Positions 8,213 to 17,238 are shown, counted from the first letter of the stretch. The stretch is 64,000 nt of DNA from Acuticoccus sp963704595 (GCA_963704595.1 OY969922.1:1674001-1738000); one strand, 5' to 3'. Numbers and translations are program-made. Notes: generated by a model from the sequence alone, not told the origin.

Positions 8213-8818
8213 ATGGAGCGGCAATCGCGCTACAGGCAGATCGTCTGCGGGGTCGACGAGGCGGGACGCGGGCCGTGGGCCGGCCCGGTCGTCGTCGCCG
8301 CGGTGATCCTCGACCGCACGCGGCCCATCGAGGGACTGGACGACTCCAAGAAGCTCAGCGCCGCCCGCCGCGAAGCCCTTTTCGCCGAGATCATGGCGTC
8401 CGCCTGGGTCTCGACCGCCGTCGTCGGCGCCAAGCGGATCGAGACGATGAACATCCGCGGCGCGTCCCTCTACGGAATGTCCCGCGCCATCGACGGCCTC
8501 GCGCTCCGGCCGACCATGGCGCTGATCGACGGCAACGCCCTCCCGCCCGACTGCCCGGTGAAGGCGCGGGCGCTGGTGGGCGGCGACGCGCGCTCGGCCT
8601 CCATCGCGGCAGCGTCCATCATCGCCAAGGTGACGCGCGACCGGCTGATGGTCCGCCTCGCGCGCTCCTGCCCGGGCTATGGCTTCGAGTGCCACAAGGG
8701 CTATGGGACCGAACAGCACCGCGATGCGCTGAGCCGGCTCGGCCCCTCGATCCACCACCGCCGCACCTTCGCCCCGATCCGCGCGCTGCTCGAAGCCAGC
8801 CTCGCCGCCGCCGAGTAG
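8213..8818 (+). CDS. rnhB: ribonuclease HII
   Basis: Cuts RNA in RNA-DNA hybrids and at single ribonucleotides in DNA; 201 residues. The metal-binding acidic residues are present: Asp15 and Glu16 in GVDEAGRGPWAGP and Asp106 in LIDGN. Further family motifs are DDSKKLSAARRE and SIIAKVTRDRLM, and the C-terminus has KGYGTEQHRDAL. The ATG at 8213 lies after CCGGGAG; an overlapping TTG at 8210 is possible but less likely. The stop is 1 bp from the stop of the convergent radical SAM gene. Confidence 0.95.
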   Translation: MERQSRYRQIVCGVDEAGRGPWAGPVVVAAVILDRTRPIEGLDDSKKLSAARREALFAEIMASAWVSTAVVGAKRIETMNIRGASLYGMSRAIDGLALRPTMALIDGNALPPDCPVKARALVGGDARSASIAAASIIAKVTRDRLMVRLARSCPGYGFECHKGYGTEQHRDALSRLGPSIHHRRTFAPIRALLEASLAAAE

Positions 8819-8819
8819 C

Positions 8820-9908
8820 TCAGAAGAGCTCCAGCTGCGCCCTCTCGCGCCGCGGCGGCTCGAAGAGGTCCGTCCGCAGCCGCAGCGAGCCGATGTTGAG
8901 GTTGTGGCGCTTCGCGGCCAGCGTCATGCGCGCGGCGATGGCGTCGGCGAACGGGCCTTCGCCGCGCTGGCGGTGGCCCCAGCGCGAATCGTAGTCCTTG
9001 CCGCCGCGCATCGCCTGCATCACCGACATCACGCGCCGCGCCCGGTCCGGGAAGTGGCGTGCGAGCCAGTCGCGCATGATGTCGCTCACCTCGTGCGGCA
9101 GCCGCAGCATCACGAAGTTGACGTGGCTCGCCCCGGCCTCCGCGACGGCGGCGACGATGTCCTCGATCTCGTGGTCGTTGATCGCCGGCACGATGGGGGC
9201 GATCAGCGCCGTCACCGGCACGCCTGCCGCCTTCAGCGCGGCGATTGCCGCGATCCGCTTCTTCGGCGTCGGCGCGCGCGGCTCCATCAGGCGCGACAGG
9301 CGCGGGTCGAGCGAGGTGACGGAGAGGCCGACCTTGGCGAGTCCCTCGGCGGCCATCGGCCCCAGAATGTCGAGATCGCGCAGCACGAGATCGGACTTGG
9401 TGACGATCCCGACGGGATGCTTCAGCCGCGCCAGCACCTCGAGGATCTCGCGGGTGATCCGCCGCTCCCGCTCGATCGGCTGGTAGGGGTCCGTGTTGGT
9501 GCCGATGGCGATGGAGCGGGGCTTGTAGGAGGGGGCGGAGAGCTCGCGCTCCAGAAGTGCGGCGGCGCCGGGCTTCGCGAACAGCCGCGTCTCGAAGTCG
9601 AGCCCCGGCGAGAGGCCGAGATAGGCGTGGGTCGGCCGCGCGAAACAGTAGACGCACCCGTGCTCGCAGCCCCGGTAGGCGTTGATCGACCGGTCGAACC
9701 CGATGTCGGGCGAGTTGTTGCGCGTGATGATCGTCCGCGCCGCTTCCTCGGTGACGCAGGTGCGCGCCGGCGGCAGCTCCGCGTCGGGGTCGACGCCCCA
9801 GCCGTCGTCGACCTTGCCGCGCGTTGTCGGCTCGAACCGGCCGTCCGGGTTGATGCCCGCGCCGCGCCCCGGCTTCTGCGTTCGTGATATGTTCAGGCTT
9901 ACAGCCAT
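8820..9908 (-). CDS. PA0069-type radical SAM protein
   Basis: Radical S-adenosylmethionine enzyme related to the spore photoproduct lyase-like PA0069 family, 362 residues. The iron-sulfur motif CxxxCxxC is seen in YRGCEHGCVYCFARP, and the barrel continues through IGTNTDPYQPIERE and VTKSDLVLRDLDIL. Its physiological reaction is not established for this family. I prefer the ATG at 9908, preceded by GCAGGAGA, over an in-frame ATG at 9959. It ends 1 bp from rnhB on the opposite strand. Confidence 0.88.
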   Translation of the reverse strand: MAVSLNISRTQKPGRGAGINPDGRFEPTTRGKVDDGWGVDPDAELPPARTCVTEEAARTIITRNNSPDIGFDRSINAYRGCEHGCVYCFARPTHAYLGLSPGLDFETRLFAKPGAAALLERELSAPSYKPRSIAIGTNTDPYQPIERERRITREILEVLARLKHPVGIVTKSDLVLRDLDILGPMAAEGLAKVGLSVTSLDPRLSRLMEPRAPTPKKRIAAIAALKAAGVPVTALIAPIVPAINDHEIEDIVAAVAEAGASHVNFVMLRLPHEVSDIMRDWLARHFPDRARRVMSVMQAMRGGKDYDSRWGHRQRGEGPFADAIAARMTLAAKRHNLNIGSLRLRTDLFEPPRRERAQLELF

Positions 9909-9982
9909 GCTCGGTCTCCTGCCGCCGGTGAGATTACGCGGCGGAGCGGCAGGCTTCAATCACGTTTTGTTCTATTTGCGGC

Positions 9983-10513
9983 CTACCGCTCTGCGAGCCG
10001 CGGCATGATCTCGACGAAGTTGCAGGGCCGGAAGCGGAAGTCGAACTGCTGGACGAAGACGCCATCCCATGCGTCCCGGCAGGCGCCCGGCGAGCCCGGC
10101 AGGACGAACACGAACGTCGTTTCGATCAGCCCGGCCGTCGCCCGCGACTGCATTGTCGAGGTACCGATCTTGTCGAACGACAGCGCGTGGAAGACGGCGG
10201 CGAACCCCTCCATCCGCTTGGTGAAGAGGGGCTCCAGCGTCTCCGGCGTCACGTCCCGTCCCGTGAACCCCGTGCCGCCCGTGGTGATGACGACGTCGGT
10301 CCCCGGATCGTCGACGCCTTCCATCACGGCGGCGCGAATTGCGGCGGGCTCGTCCGGCACGATGGTGCGGCCGGCGAGCACATGCCCCGCGCCCGCGATC
10401 CGCTCAACCAGCGTGTCGCCGGACTTGTCGGTCTCGGGTGTGCGGGTGTCGGAGACGGTGACGACGCGGAAATTGACCGGGTGAAAGGGGCGGCTCTCGT
10501 CGATTTTCGGCAT
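9983..10513 (-). CDS. moaB: molybdenum cofactor biosynthesis protein B
   Basis: MoaB/MogA-fold protein acting on molybdopterin during cofactor synthesis, 176 residues. Signatures are VVTVSDTRTPETDKSGD, TDVVITTGGTGFTGRDVTPE and FVLPGSPGACRDAWD. The frame is open to 10597, but the ATG at 10513 gives the family N-terminus and has AGGTGGA upstream. It diverges from the malic enzyme gene with a 67-bp gap. Other molybdenum cofactor genes (moaC, moeA) lie 28 kb away in this window. Confidence 0.9.
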   Translation of the reverse strand: MPKIDESRPFHPVNFRVVTVSDTRTPETDKSGDTLVERIAGAGHVLAGRTIVPDEPAAIRAAVMEGVDDPGTDVVITTGGTGFTGRDVTPETLEPLFTKRMEGFAAVFHALSFDKIGTSTMQSRATAGLIETTFVFVLPGSPGACRDAWDGVFVQQFDFRFRPCNFVEIMPRLAER

Positions 10514-10580
10514 TGGACCGGTTCCACCTTGTTGCTCTCGGGCGGCTCCGCCCATACTCCAGAGTGGCACGAGGACCGCT

Positions 10581-12878
10581 ATGACCGACCAGCCCACCGC
10601 ACTCGACCTTGCCGCGCTCGCCTATCACAGCCGGGAACCCGCCGGAAAGCTCGAGATCAAGGCCACCAAGCCTCTCGCGACGCAGCGCGACCTCTCGCTC
10701 GCCTATTCCCCCGGCGTCGCCGCTCCGTGTCTCGAGATCGCCCGCGACCCTCTGACCGCGCTCGACTATACGGCGCGCGGCAATGTGGTCGCCGTCATCA
10801 CCAACGGCACGGCGGTGCTGGGGCTCGGCGCCATCGGCCCGCTCGCGGCCAAGCCGGTGATGGAGGGCAAGGCCGTCCTCTTCAAGAAGTTCGCCAACAT
10901 CGACGGCATCGACATCGAGGTCGACGAGACCAACATCGAGAAGTTCTGCGACATCGTCGCCGCGCTCGAACCTTCCTTCGGCGGCATCAACCTCGAGGAC
11001 ATCCGCGGGCCGGACTGCTTCGCCATCGAGGAAGCGCTGAAGGCGCGCATGGCGATCCCGGTCTTCCACGACGACCAGCACGGCACGGCGATCATCGTTT
11101 CCGCCGCGATCCTCAACGGCCTCAGGATCTCCGGCAAGAACCTCGAGGACATGCGGATCGTGACGGCCGGCGCGGGCGCCGCGGCGCTCTCCTGCCTCAA
11201 CCTCCTCCTGTCGCTGGGCGCCAAGCTCGAGAACATCATCGTCACGGACATCGACGGCGTGGTCCACGAGGGCCGCAACGAGAGCATGGACCCGTGGAAG
11301 GCGAAGTTCGCGCGGCAGACCGAGCTGCGGACGCTGCGCGAGGCGATGGTCGGCGCCGACATCTTCCTCGGCCTCTCCGCCGCCGGGATCGTGAAGCCCG
11401 AGATGGTCAAGGACATGGCCGAGCGGCCGATGGTCCTGGCGCTTGCCAACCCGACGCCCGAAATCATGCCCGACCTGGTGAAGGCGATCCGCCCGGACGC
11501 ACTGATCTGCACCGGCCGGTCGGATTTCCCCAACCAGGTCAACAACGTCATCTGCTTCCCGTATCTCTTCCGCGGCGCGCTCGATGCCGGCGCGACGGCG
11601 ATCAACGAGGAGATGAAGCTCGCGGCGGTGGAGGCCATCGCCTCCCTGGCGCGCGAGCGGCCGACCGAGGAGGTGGCGCGCGCCTACGGCGGCCTCGTTT
11701 CCACCTTCGGGCCGGACTATCTCATCCCCGCCCCGTTCGATCCGCGGCTGATCCTCAGGATCGCGCCCGCGGTCGCGAAGGCCGCCGCGGATACCGGCGT
11801 CGCCCAGCGCCCGATCGAGGACATGGTCGCCTACAGCGAGCGGCTCGCACGCTTCGTGTTCCGCTCCGGCTCGATCATGAAGCCGCTGCTTGCCTCGGCC
11901 GCCGCCGCCAGCACCAACCGCATCGTCTTCGCCGAAGGGGAGGACGAGCGCGTCCTGCGCGCGGCCGAGATCGTGCTGGAGGAGGGCCTCGGCAAGCCGA
12001 TCCTCATCGGCCGACGCCGCGTGATGGAGGCCCGCGCCGAACGCGCCGGCCTCACCCGCGTCCCCCACGATGCCGAGCAGATCGACCCGGAGGACGACCC
12101 CCGCTACCGCGAGTATGTCGACGAGTATTTCGCACTCGTCGGTCGCAAGGGTGTCACCCCCAACGCCGCCCGCACCGTGGTGCGCACCAACACCACCGTC
12201 ATCGGGGCGCTCGCCGTCCTCCGCGGCGAGGCCGACGCGCTGATCTGCGGCGCCGAAGGCTCCTACAAGTCGCACGTCAAGGCGATCGCGCAGGTGATCG
12301 GCGTGGAGGAGGGGGTCAGCAACCTCGCCGCCCTCTCGCTGCTGTTGTCCGACCGCGAAACGCTCTTCCTTGTCGACACGATGGTGAGCGACCACCCGAG
12401 CCCCAAGCAGATCGCCGAGATGACGCTGCTCGCGGCCGAGAAGGTGCGCGCGTTCGGCATCACGCCACGCGTCGCGCTGCTGTCGGCCTCGCACTTCGGC
12501 TCGCGCGACGTGGCGTCGGCCGTGCAGATGCGTGAGGCGCTGGCGATCCTCAACAAGGTCGCGCCGGACCTCGAGGTCGACGGCGAGATGAACGGCGAGG
12601 ATGCGCTGATCGAGAGCGTGCGCGAACGGGCGATGCCGGACAGCCCGCTCACCGGCAGCGCCAACCTCCTCGTCTTCCCCAACATCGATTCCGCACACAT
12701 CGCGATGACGCTGCTGCAGGGCGTGACCGACGCGCTCCACGTCGGCCCGATCCTCCTCGGCACCCGCCTGTCGGCCCACATCACGACGCAATCGACCACC
12801 GCCCGCGGCATTTTGAACCTCACGGCGATCGCGATCGCCGACGCGGCCTCCCGCAAGGGGGCGGCAACGAGAAGCTAG
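10581..12878 (+). CDS. maeB: NADP-dependent malic enzyme (MaeB type, phosphotransacetylase-like tail)
   Basis: Oxidative decarboxylation of malate to pyruvate, 765 residues, the long two-part form. Residues ~1-420 are the malic enzyme: LAYSPGVAAPC with the catalytic tyrosine, GLGAIGPLAAKPVMEGKA with the lysine region, DDQHGTA, and the nucleotide-binding TAGAGAAALSC. Residues ~430-765 are a phosphotransacetylase-like domain beginning NRIVFAEGEDERVLRAAE. In this family that domain is regulatory, responding to acetyl-CoA, and has no transferase activity. It stands alone and is followed by a hairpin. Confidence 0.95.
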   Translation: MTDQPTALDLAALAYHSREPAGKLEIKATKPLATQRDLSLAYSPGVAAPCLEIARDPLTALDYTARGNVVAVITNGTAVLGLGAIGPLAAKPVMEGKAVLFKKFANIDGIDIEVDETNIEKFCDIVAALEPSFGGINLEDIRGPDCFAIEEALKARMAIPVFHDDQHGTAIIVSAAILNGLRISGKNLEDMRIVTAGAGAAALSCLNLLLSLGAKLENIIVTDIDGVVHEGRNESMDPWKAKFARQTELRTLREAMVGADIFLGLSAAGIVKPEMVKDMAERPMVLALANPTPEIMPDLVKAIRPDALICTGRSDFPNQVNNVICFPYLFRGALDAGATAINEEMKLAAVEAIASLARERPTEEVARAYGGLVSTFGPDYLIPAPFDPRLILRIAPAVAKAAADTGVAQRPIEDMVAYSERLARFVFRSGSIMKPLLASAAAASTNRIVFAEGEDERVLRAAEIVLEEGLGKPILIGRRRVMEARAERAGLTRVPHDAEQIDPEDDPRYREYVDEYFALVGRKGVTPNAARTVVRTNTTVIGALAVLRGEADALICGAEGSYKSHVKAIAQVIGVEEGVSNLAALSLLLSDRETLFLVDTMVSDHPSPKQIAEMTLLAAEKVRAFGITPRVALLSASHFGSRDVASAVQMREALAILNKVAPDLEVDGEMNGEDALIESVRERAMPDSPLTGSANLLVFPNIDSAHIAMTLLQGVTDALHVGPILLGTRLSAHITTQSTTARGILNLTAIAIADAASRKGAATRS

Positions 12879-12887
12879 CCGCCTGAC

Positions 12888-12918
12888 GCGCCTTGCCTTT
12901 TTCGGGACGGCAAGGCGC
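12888..12918 (+). terminator. stem-loop after maeB
   Basis: A perfect 10-bp inverted repeat, GCGCCTTGCC and GGCAAGGCGC, flanks an 11-nt loop starting TTTTT, 10 bp after the malic enzyme stop. There is no T-run after the stem, so it may be a weak terminator or an mRNA end-protector. Confidence 0.5.
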
Positions 12919-13030
12919 GCCTGCGGCGGATGGGCGCCAACGGTCGCCTTCGGACCGACTTTTTGGTAAACCGATCTAAACCATTTTGCAGCATCAAGTC
13001 CGTTTGACGGAAGTTTGGAGTTGCGCAGCG

Positions 13031-14257
13031 ATGTTCGCCCGATCGACGATGTTTCGCCTCATGGGGATGACCGCCCTTGCCGCCGTGACGCTGGGTGCGG
13101 GGACGCTTCTCCCCGTCCGCCCGGCAGCCGCCGACGCTTTTTCCAACTGCGTCGCCGGCAAATGGTCCGCCGCGCGCAAGGCCGGTGTCACCCGTGCCAC
13201 CTTCGACGCGGCCACCCGTAACCTGCGCCCTGACGAGACGACGCTGAAATTCGCCAACAAACAGGCCGAATTCGTCAAGCCGATCTGGGAATATCTGGAC
13301 AGCGCGGTCAGCGACAAGCGCGTCTCCACCGGCCGCGAGATGATGCGCACGCATGGCGCTACGCTCAAGGCGGTCGGCCAGCGCTACCAGGTCGACCCCG
13401 AGATCGTGCTGGCGATCTGGGGCATGGAGACGAGCTACGGCTCGTTTATGGGCGACCACAACGCCGTCCAGGCCGCCGCGACGCTCGCCTGCATGGGCGG
13501 CCGCCGCGAGGCTTTCTGGACCGACCAGTTCGCCGCCGCGCTCAAGATCGCGCAGGACGGCCATGTGCCGCTCAACGAGATGAATTCCTCCTGGGGCGCC
13601 GCGATGGGCCACACCCAGTTCATCCCGACGAGCTGGCAGGCCTACGCCGCCGACTTCGACGGCGACGGCAAGCGCGACATCTGGCGCTCGATCCCCGACG
13701 CGTTCGCCTCCACCGCCAACTACCTGAAGAAGGCCGGATGGAATTACCAGGAAACCTGGGGCTACGAGGTGGTGATCCCGTCGAACTTCGACCACTCGAA
13801 GGCGGACGGGAAGAAGAAGCGGTCCCTTCGCGAATGGTCGAGCCTCGGCATCAAGCGCACCACCGGGCGCGACTGGCCGCGGCCGACCGATCAGGCCTAT
13901 CTCTACTATCCCGCGGGTGCCAACGGCCCGGCCTTCCTGATGCTGCCGAACTTCGACGTCATCAAGCGCTACAACAATGCTGACGCCTATGCGCTCGGCG
14001 TCGGGCATCTCGCCGACCGGATCGTGGGGGGCGGCGACTTCACGCAGAGCTGGCCGCGCAACGAGCGCCCGCTGACGCGCGAGGAAGTGCGCGAGATGCA
14101 GTCGATCCTGACGCGTCGCGGCTTCCCGACCGGCGGGATCGACGGCAGCGTCGGCCCGAACACCCGCGAGGCGATCCGCGCCTACCAGAAGCGCGCCGGC
14201 GCGATCCCCGACGGGTTCGCCTCCAACCAGTTCCTGTCGGACCTGCGCCGCCAGTAG
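13031..14257 (+). CDS. lytic murein transglycosylase (MltB-like) with peptidoglycan-binding domain
   Basis: Periplasmic enzyme that cleaves the MurNAc-GlcNAc bond of peptidoglycan to a 1,6-anhydro end; 408 residues. A signal peptide occupies residues ~1-35 (LMGMTALAAVTLGAG, then PAAADAF). The SLT_2/MltB domain follows, with the catalytic glutamate in AIWGMETSYGSF and the downstream MGHTQFIPTSW and YAADFDGDGKRDIW. The C-terminus (~345-408) is a PG_binding_1 domain, with VREMQSILTRRGFPTGGIDG. There is no lipobox, so it is probably soluble. ATG at 13031 is taken as start; the one at 13052 is possible. Confidence 0.92.
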   Translation: MFARSTMFRLMGMTALAAVTLGAGTLLPVRPAAADAFSNCVAGKWSAARKAGVTRATFDAATRNLRPDETTLKFANKQAEFVKPIWEYLDSAVSDKRVSTGREMMRTHGATLKAVGQRYQVDPEIVLAIWGMETSYGSFMGDHNAVQAAATLACMGGRREAFWTDQFAAALKIAQDGHVPLNEMNSSWGAAMGHTQFIPTSWQAYAADFDGDGKRDIWRSIPDAFASTANYLKKAGWNYQETWGYEVVIPSNFDHSKADGKKKRSLREWSSLGIKRTTGRDWPRPTDQAYLYYPAGANGPAFLMLPNFDVIKRYNNADAYALGVGHLADRIVGGGDFTQSWPRNERPLTREEVREMQSILTRRGFPTGGIDGSVGPNTREAIRAYQKRAGAIPDGFASNQFLSDLRRQ

Positions 14258-14962
14258 TCAGCCGCGCCTTTCGGCCTCCACCGCGTTCGCGAAGGCGCGG
14301 GCGAGGCCGAGGGTTAGGCCGTCGGCCGGGGCGTCCACCGCATCCGGCCGGAAGCGCCGGTGGAAGGCGCGCACCAGCGCCTCCGCCTCCGCCCCGTCTT
14401 CCGGCACCTTGTACCCGCAGGCCGCCATCGCCGCGAACAGCGCGGCGTCGGAAAAGTCCGCCGCGGCGCGCGCCTCGACCGGCGGCAGCGCCAGCCCCCT
14501 TGCGGCGAGACGCGCCCACGGAAAACGCTCGCCGGGGTCGATCTTGCGCAGCGGTGCGATGTCCGAATGGGCGACGACGTTGCGCTTCGCGATCCCCCAG
14601 CGGCCGAGAATGCCGCGCAGCAGATCCTCCAGCGCCGCCATCTGCGCATCTGCGAACTCCGGCGCATCCGGCCGGTGGCCGGGGCTGTCGAGCTCGATCC
14701 CGATGCTGCGGCCGTTGACGTTTGCCGTCCCGTCCCAGAACGAGACGCCGGCGTGCCAGGCCCTGTCCTCTTCCCGCACCATCTGCGTGACCGCACCTTC
14801 GGCGGTGATGAGGTAGTGCGCGCTCACCCGGCTTTCCGGGTTGCACAGCCACGCCTCGGCGGCGGCGACGTCCGCCATGTCGGTGTAGTGCAGCACGACC
14901 ATGTCGGGCGGGGCGGGCCGGGCGTCGAAGTTGGGGGAGGGACGGAAGCGCGGCGCCGTCAT
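14258..14962 (-). CDS. N-acetylmuramoyl-L-alanine amidase (amidase_2, AmpD-like)
   Basis: Zinc amidase that removes peptides from (anhydro)muramyl residues, 234 residues. The expected zinc ligands are in MVVLHYTDM and in VVAHSDIAPLRKIDPGERFPW. A glycine-rich middle, SIGIELDSPGH, also fits. No signal peptide is visible, so a cytoplasmic recycling role like AmpD is plausible. A C-terminal extension of ~80 residues resembles a degenerate peptidoglycan-binding helix bundle. The gene converges on the transglycosylase, with the stop codons adjacent, and overlaps the J-domain gene upstream by 4 bp. Confidence 0.88.
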   Translation of the reverse strand: MTAPRFRPSPNFDARPAPPDMVVLHYTDMADVAAAEAWLCNPESRVSAHYLITAEGAVTQMVREEDRAWHAGVSFWDGTANVNGRSIGIELDSPGHRPDAPEFADAQMAALEDLLRGILGRWGIAKRNVVAHSDIAPLRKIDPGERFPWARLAARGLALPPVEARAAADFSDAALFAAMAACGYKVPEDGAEAEALVRAFHRRFRPDAVDAPADGLTLGLARAFANAVEAERRG

Positions 14963-15645
14963 TGCGCGTGGCGTTCGATCGCCTCGAATGCGGCGTTGAT
15001 GACCGCGAGCCGGTCGTTGGCGATCTTCACGAACTCGGGCGGGACGCCGCGGGCCATCAGCATGTCGGGGTGATGCTCGCGCACGAGCTGGCGGTATTTC
15101 ACGCGAATGTCGGAGAGCGGCATGTCACGCGGGACGCCGAGCAGCGCGTAGGGGTCGCCGTCCGGGCTGAGGTGGCGCGACCTGACGCGGTTCACGCGCA
15201 CCGTGTCGAGCTCGAAGATCTCCGCGACGCGGTTGAGGAAGGCGTCCTCCGACTCGTGGAGCACCCCGTCGGCGGCGGCGATGGTGAAGAGGATGTCGAG
15301 GATATCCTCCCGCACGGCCTCGTCGTCCGGGAAGAGGTGCGCGATCTTCTGGGCGTAGGCCTCGAACCCGGCGACGTCCTGCTGGGCAAGGTCGAACAGG
15401 CGGCGGATCGGCTTCTCGGCGTCGGGCGGCACGTCGAACACGCTCCAGAACGTCGTCGCCTCGGACATGGTCACCACGCCGTCCGCGCGGGCCATCTTGG
15501 CCGCAAGCGCGACCACCGCCATAGAGAACGCGGCCTCGCGGGCGTGGGGGCCCGTGCCGACGGCACCGCGCAGCCGGTCGAACGCCTCCGCGCCGGCGGC
15601 ACCCATCGACTGCACGGCCTTTGCGAAGAAGTCCCAGGCGGCCAC
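14959..15645 (-). CDS. TerB-like/DnaJ-domain protein (DjlA-like)
   Basis: Co-chaperone-like protein of 228 residues with two parts. Residues ~30-140 form a TerB-like acidic helical domain (MAVVALAAKMARADGVVTM, then DILDILFTIAAADGVLHESE). Residues ~160-228 form a J-domain containing LLGVPRDMPLSDIRVKYRQL and the invariant HPD in REHHPDML. Unlike E. coli DjlA there is no N-terminal membrane helix. It starts with GTG at 15645, sharing a base with the stop of the upstream hydrolase, and overlaps the amidase start, so three genes form one transcript. Confidence 0.85.
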   Translation of the reverse strand: MAAWDFFAKAVQSMGAAGAEAFDRLRGAVGTGPHAREAAFSMAVVALAAKMARADGVVTMSEATTFWSVFDVPPDAEKPIRRLFDLAQQDVAGFEAYAQKIAHLFPDDEAVREDILDILFTIAAADGVLHESEDAFLNRVAEIFELDTVRVNRVRSRHLSPDGDPYALLGVPRDMPLSDIRVKYRQLVREHHPDMLMARGVPPEFVKIANDRLAVINAAFEAIERHAQ

Positions 15646-17075
15646 TACCGCCCCCGCGCGGGCCTGACCCCGCGTTTGCGCGGCCGCGGCGGCGGTGTGA
15701 TGCGGGTGCGTTCGCGCGGCGGCGATGCCGGCGGGCCGGGCGGCTCGGGGTCCAGCGCGACGGCCGCGCCGTCCGCATCCGCGGTCCCGGGCGCCTCGAT
15801 CTTGCCGTCCTCATCCTCGCCGGCGGCTTCTTCGGTCCGCGCTCGGGGTTTGCGGCTGGCATCCATCTGTTCGCGCAGGCTGTCGAAGCGGCCCGCCACG
15901 GCTTCCTCGCCGATCGGGGTCTCCGGAGCATCGTCCTGCGGCTCCGCCTCCGGCGCGGCCTGCACGGCGGGCTGCGGGTCGATCGCCGCCACCGTCGCAG
16001 GCGCCTCCACGGGCTCTGCCGGCGCCGCAGGAGCGGCAGCATCGGGCATGGGCGGCCGCTGCGGTGCCCCCCCGCCACTGGTGCCGACCACGAATTTCAG
16101 CCCCCGCCCGGCTGCGCGCCGAGGCTTGGCCGCCCGCTTGCCCGCCTTGCCGGGGGCGGGGGCGTTGGCTGTGACGAAGCTGTCGAACGCGGCGAAGAAC
16201 AGCGCCCGCAGCGCATCCCGCTCGTAGAGGAGCTGGTGCCGGGCGCCGCGCATCAGGACGAGCCCGCCGCCCTTCACCCTGCGCGCGAAACTGTCGATGG
16301 CGACGGGCGAGACGACGCGGTCGCCGCCGCAGGCCACGAACAGGGTCGGCACCGCCAGAAGCGTGTCGGCCATCCGCCGTGCCTGCCGCATGGCGCTGAA
16401 GGTCGCGCTCAGCCAGCCGAACGTCGGCGGGCCGATTGTGAGGTCGGGGTTTTCCGCCGCCAGCGTGCAGAAGTGGGCGTAACGCGCCGGGTCACTGGTG
16501 ATGAGATTGCCAGGAAATCTCTCCATCGTCGGCAGCCCGCGCGGACGGGTAATGAGCGAGCGCGCCATGCCGAGACGGGCGCCGATGTGCGACACCGCTG
16601 CGGCGAGGCCGGGCGACACCGGCAGCCGTGCGATTTTGAAGAGCGGCGCCACCGCGACCACGCGGTCGATCTCGCGGGCGAGCTGCGGGATCGCGAGCGT
16701 CGCGACGAGGCCGCCCATGGAGTGCGCGAGGAGGGTGTAGGGGCGCGGCAGACCGATCTGCGCCGCGTAGCGCACCACGGCTGCGAGGTCCTCGACGTAG
16801 TGGCGGTAGCTGTCGATGTGGCCGCCGGTGCGCACACGCCGCGCCGACCCGCCCTGGCCGCGGAAGTCGAACGCGATCACCGCGAAGCCGCGGTCGGTGA
16901 GGTCGGCGACCGTCTCGCCGTACATCTCGATGAATTCGCCCCGGCCCTGGACGATGATGACGGTGCCCGGCCCGTCCGCCGCACCCTGCCAGTGGGCAAC
17001 CCGCAGCTTCGCCCCGGCATGGAGCGTCCCGATGGTGCCGCCGAGGTCCGTGGAGCCCCAATCCGCTCGCGTCAC
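15645..17075 (-). CDS. alpha/beta hydrolase (lysophospholipase-like) with disordered C-terminal tail
   Basis: Serine hydrolase of the monoacylglycerol lipase/lysophospholipase group, 476 residues. The nucleophile elbow is LLAHSMGGLVA. An oxyanion region is at VIIVQGRGEFIEMYGE, and the late acid and histidine are near VACGGDRVVSP and RGARHQLLYE. From ~residue 305 a 170-residue tail rich in Ala, Pro, Glu and Arg follows, unlike the catalytic part and probably disordered. The GTG start at 17075 has GGAG upstream; the frame is open further to 17213 but across the heat-shock promoter region. First gene of the operon with the J-domain protein and the amidase. Confidence 0.82.
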   Translation of the reverse strand: MTRADWGSTDLGGTIGTLHAGAKLRVAHWQGAADGPGTVIIVQGRGEFIEMYGETVADLTDRGFAVIAFDFRGQGGSARRVRTGGHIDSYRHYVEDLAAVVRYAAQIGLPRPYTLLAHSMGGLVATLAIPQLAREIDRVVAVAPLFKIARLPVSPGLAAAVSHIGARLGMARSLITRPRGLPTMERFPGNLITSDPARYAHFCTLAAENPDLTIGPPTFGWLSATFSAMRQARRMADTLLAVPTLFVACGGDRVVSPVAIDSFARRVKGGGLVLMRGARHQLLYERDALRALFFAAFDSFVTANAPAPGKAGKRAAKPRRAAGRGLKFVVGTSGGGAPQRPPMPDAAAPAAPAEPVEAPATVAAIDPQPAVQAAPEAEPQDDAPETPIGEEAVAGRFDSLREQMDASRKPRARTEEAAGEDEDGKIEAPGTADADGAAVALDPEPPGPPASPPRERTRITPPPRPRKRGVRPARGR

Positions 17076-17112
17076 GCCCACTCCACGCCCTGTTCCGAGA
17101 TGAAATTCTGCC

Positions 17113-17141
17113 CTTGAACGCCGGGCAGACCACTCCCAAAT
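17113..17141 (+). promoter_or_regulatory. RpoH-type heat-shock promoter of the Hsp20 gene
   Basis: CTTGAA at 17113-17118 and CCAAAT at 17136-17141 are separated by 17 bp, matching the alphaproteobacterial sigma-32 consensus. A transcript would start near 17148, exactly where the first leader hairpin begins. The position relative to a small heat-shock gene makes the assignment stronger than the motif alone. Confidence 0.7.
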
Positions 17142-17147
17142 CCTGGG

Positions 17148-17238
17148 TCGCGGTCGCCCATAGCGGGGCCGCGAACCGAACCATGGCACTGGCCACAGAA
17201 CGGCAGTGCCCAACCGTTGCTTCTCATGGAGGACGACT
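17148..17238 (+). ncRNA. ROSE-like RNA thermometer in the Hsp20 leader
   Basis: The 91-nt leader has two clear hairpins, TCGCGG/CCGCGA (17148-17153 with 17169-17174) and GGCACTG/CAGTGCC (17185-17191 with 17204-17210). They are followed by a short 3' hairpin in which TTGCTTCTC (17217-17225) lies opposite the Shine-Dalgarno GGAGGA (17228-17233). A UUGCU-type segment imperfectly masking the ribosome site next to the start codon is the hallmark of ROSE elements of alphaproteobacterial small heat-shock genes. The hairpin would melt on heating and expose the site. Confidence 0.7.

Noticed and set aside
10404..12791. A minus-strand frame of ~795 codons opposite maeB
   Set aside because: It is the mirror of a clearly recognised malic enzyme and reads as Asp/Arg/Gly-rich noise.
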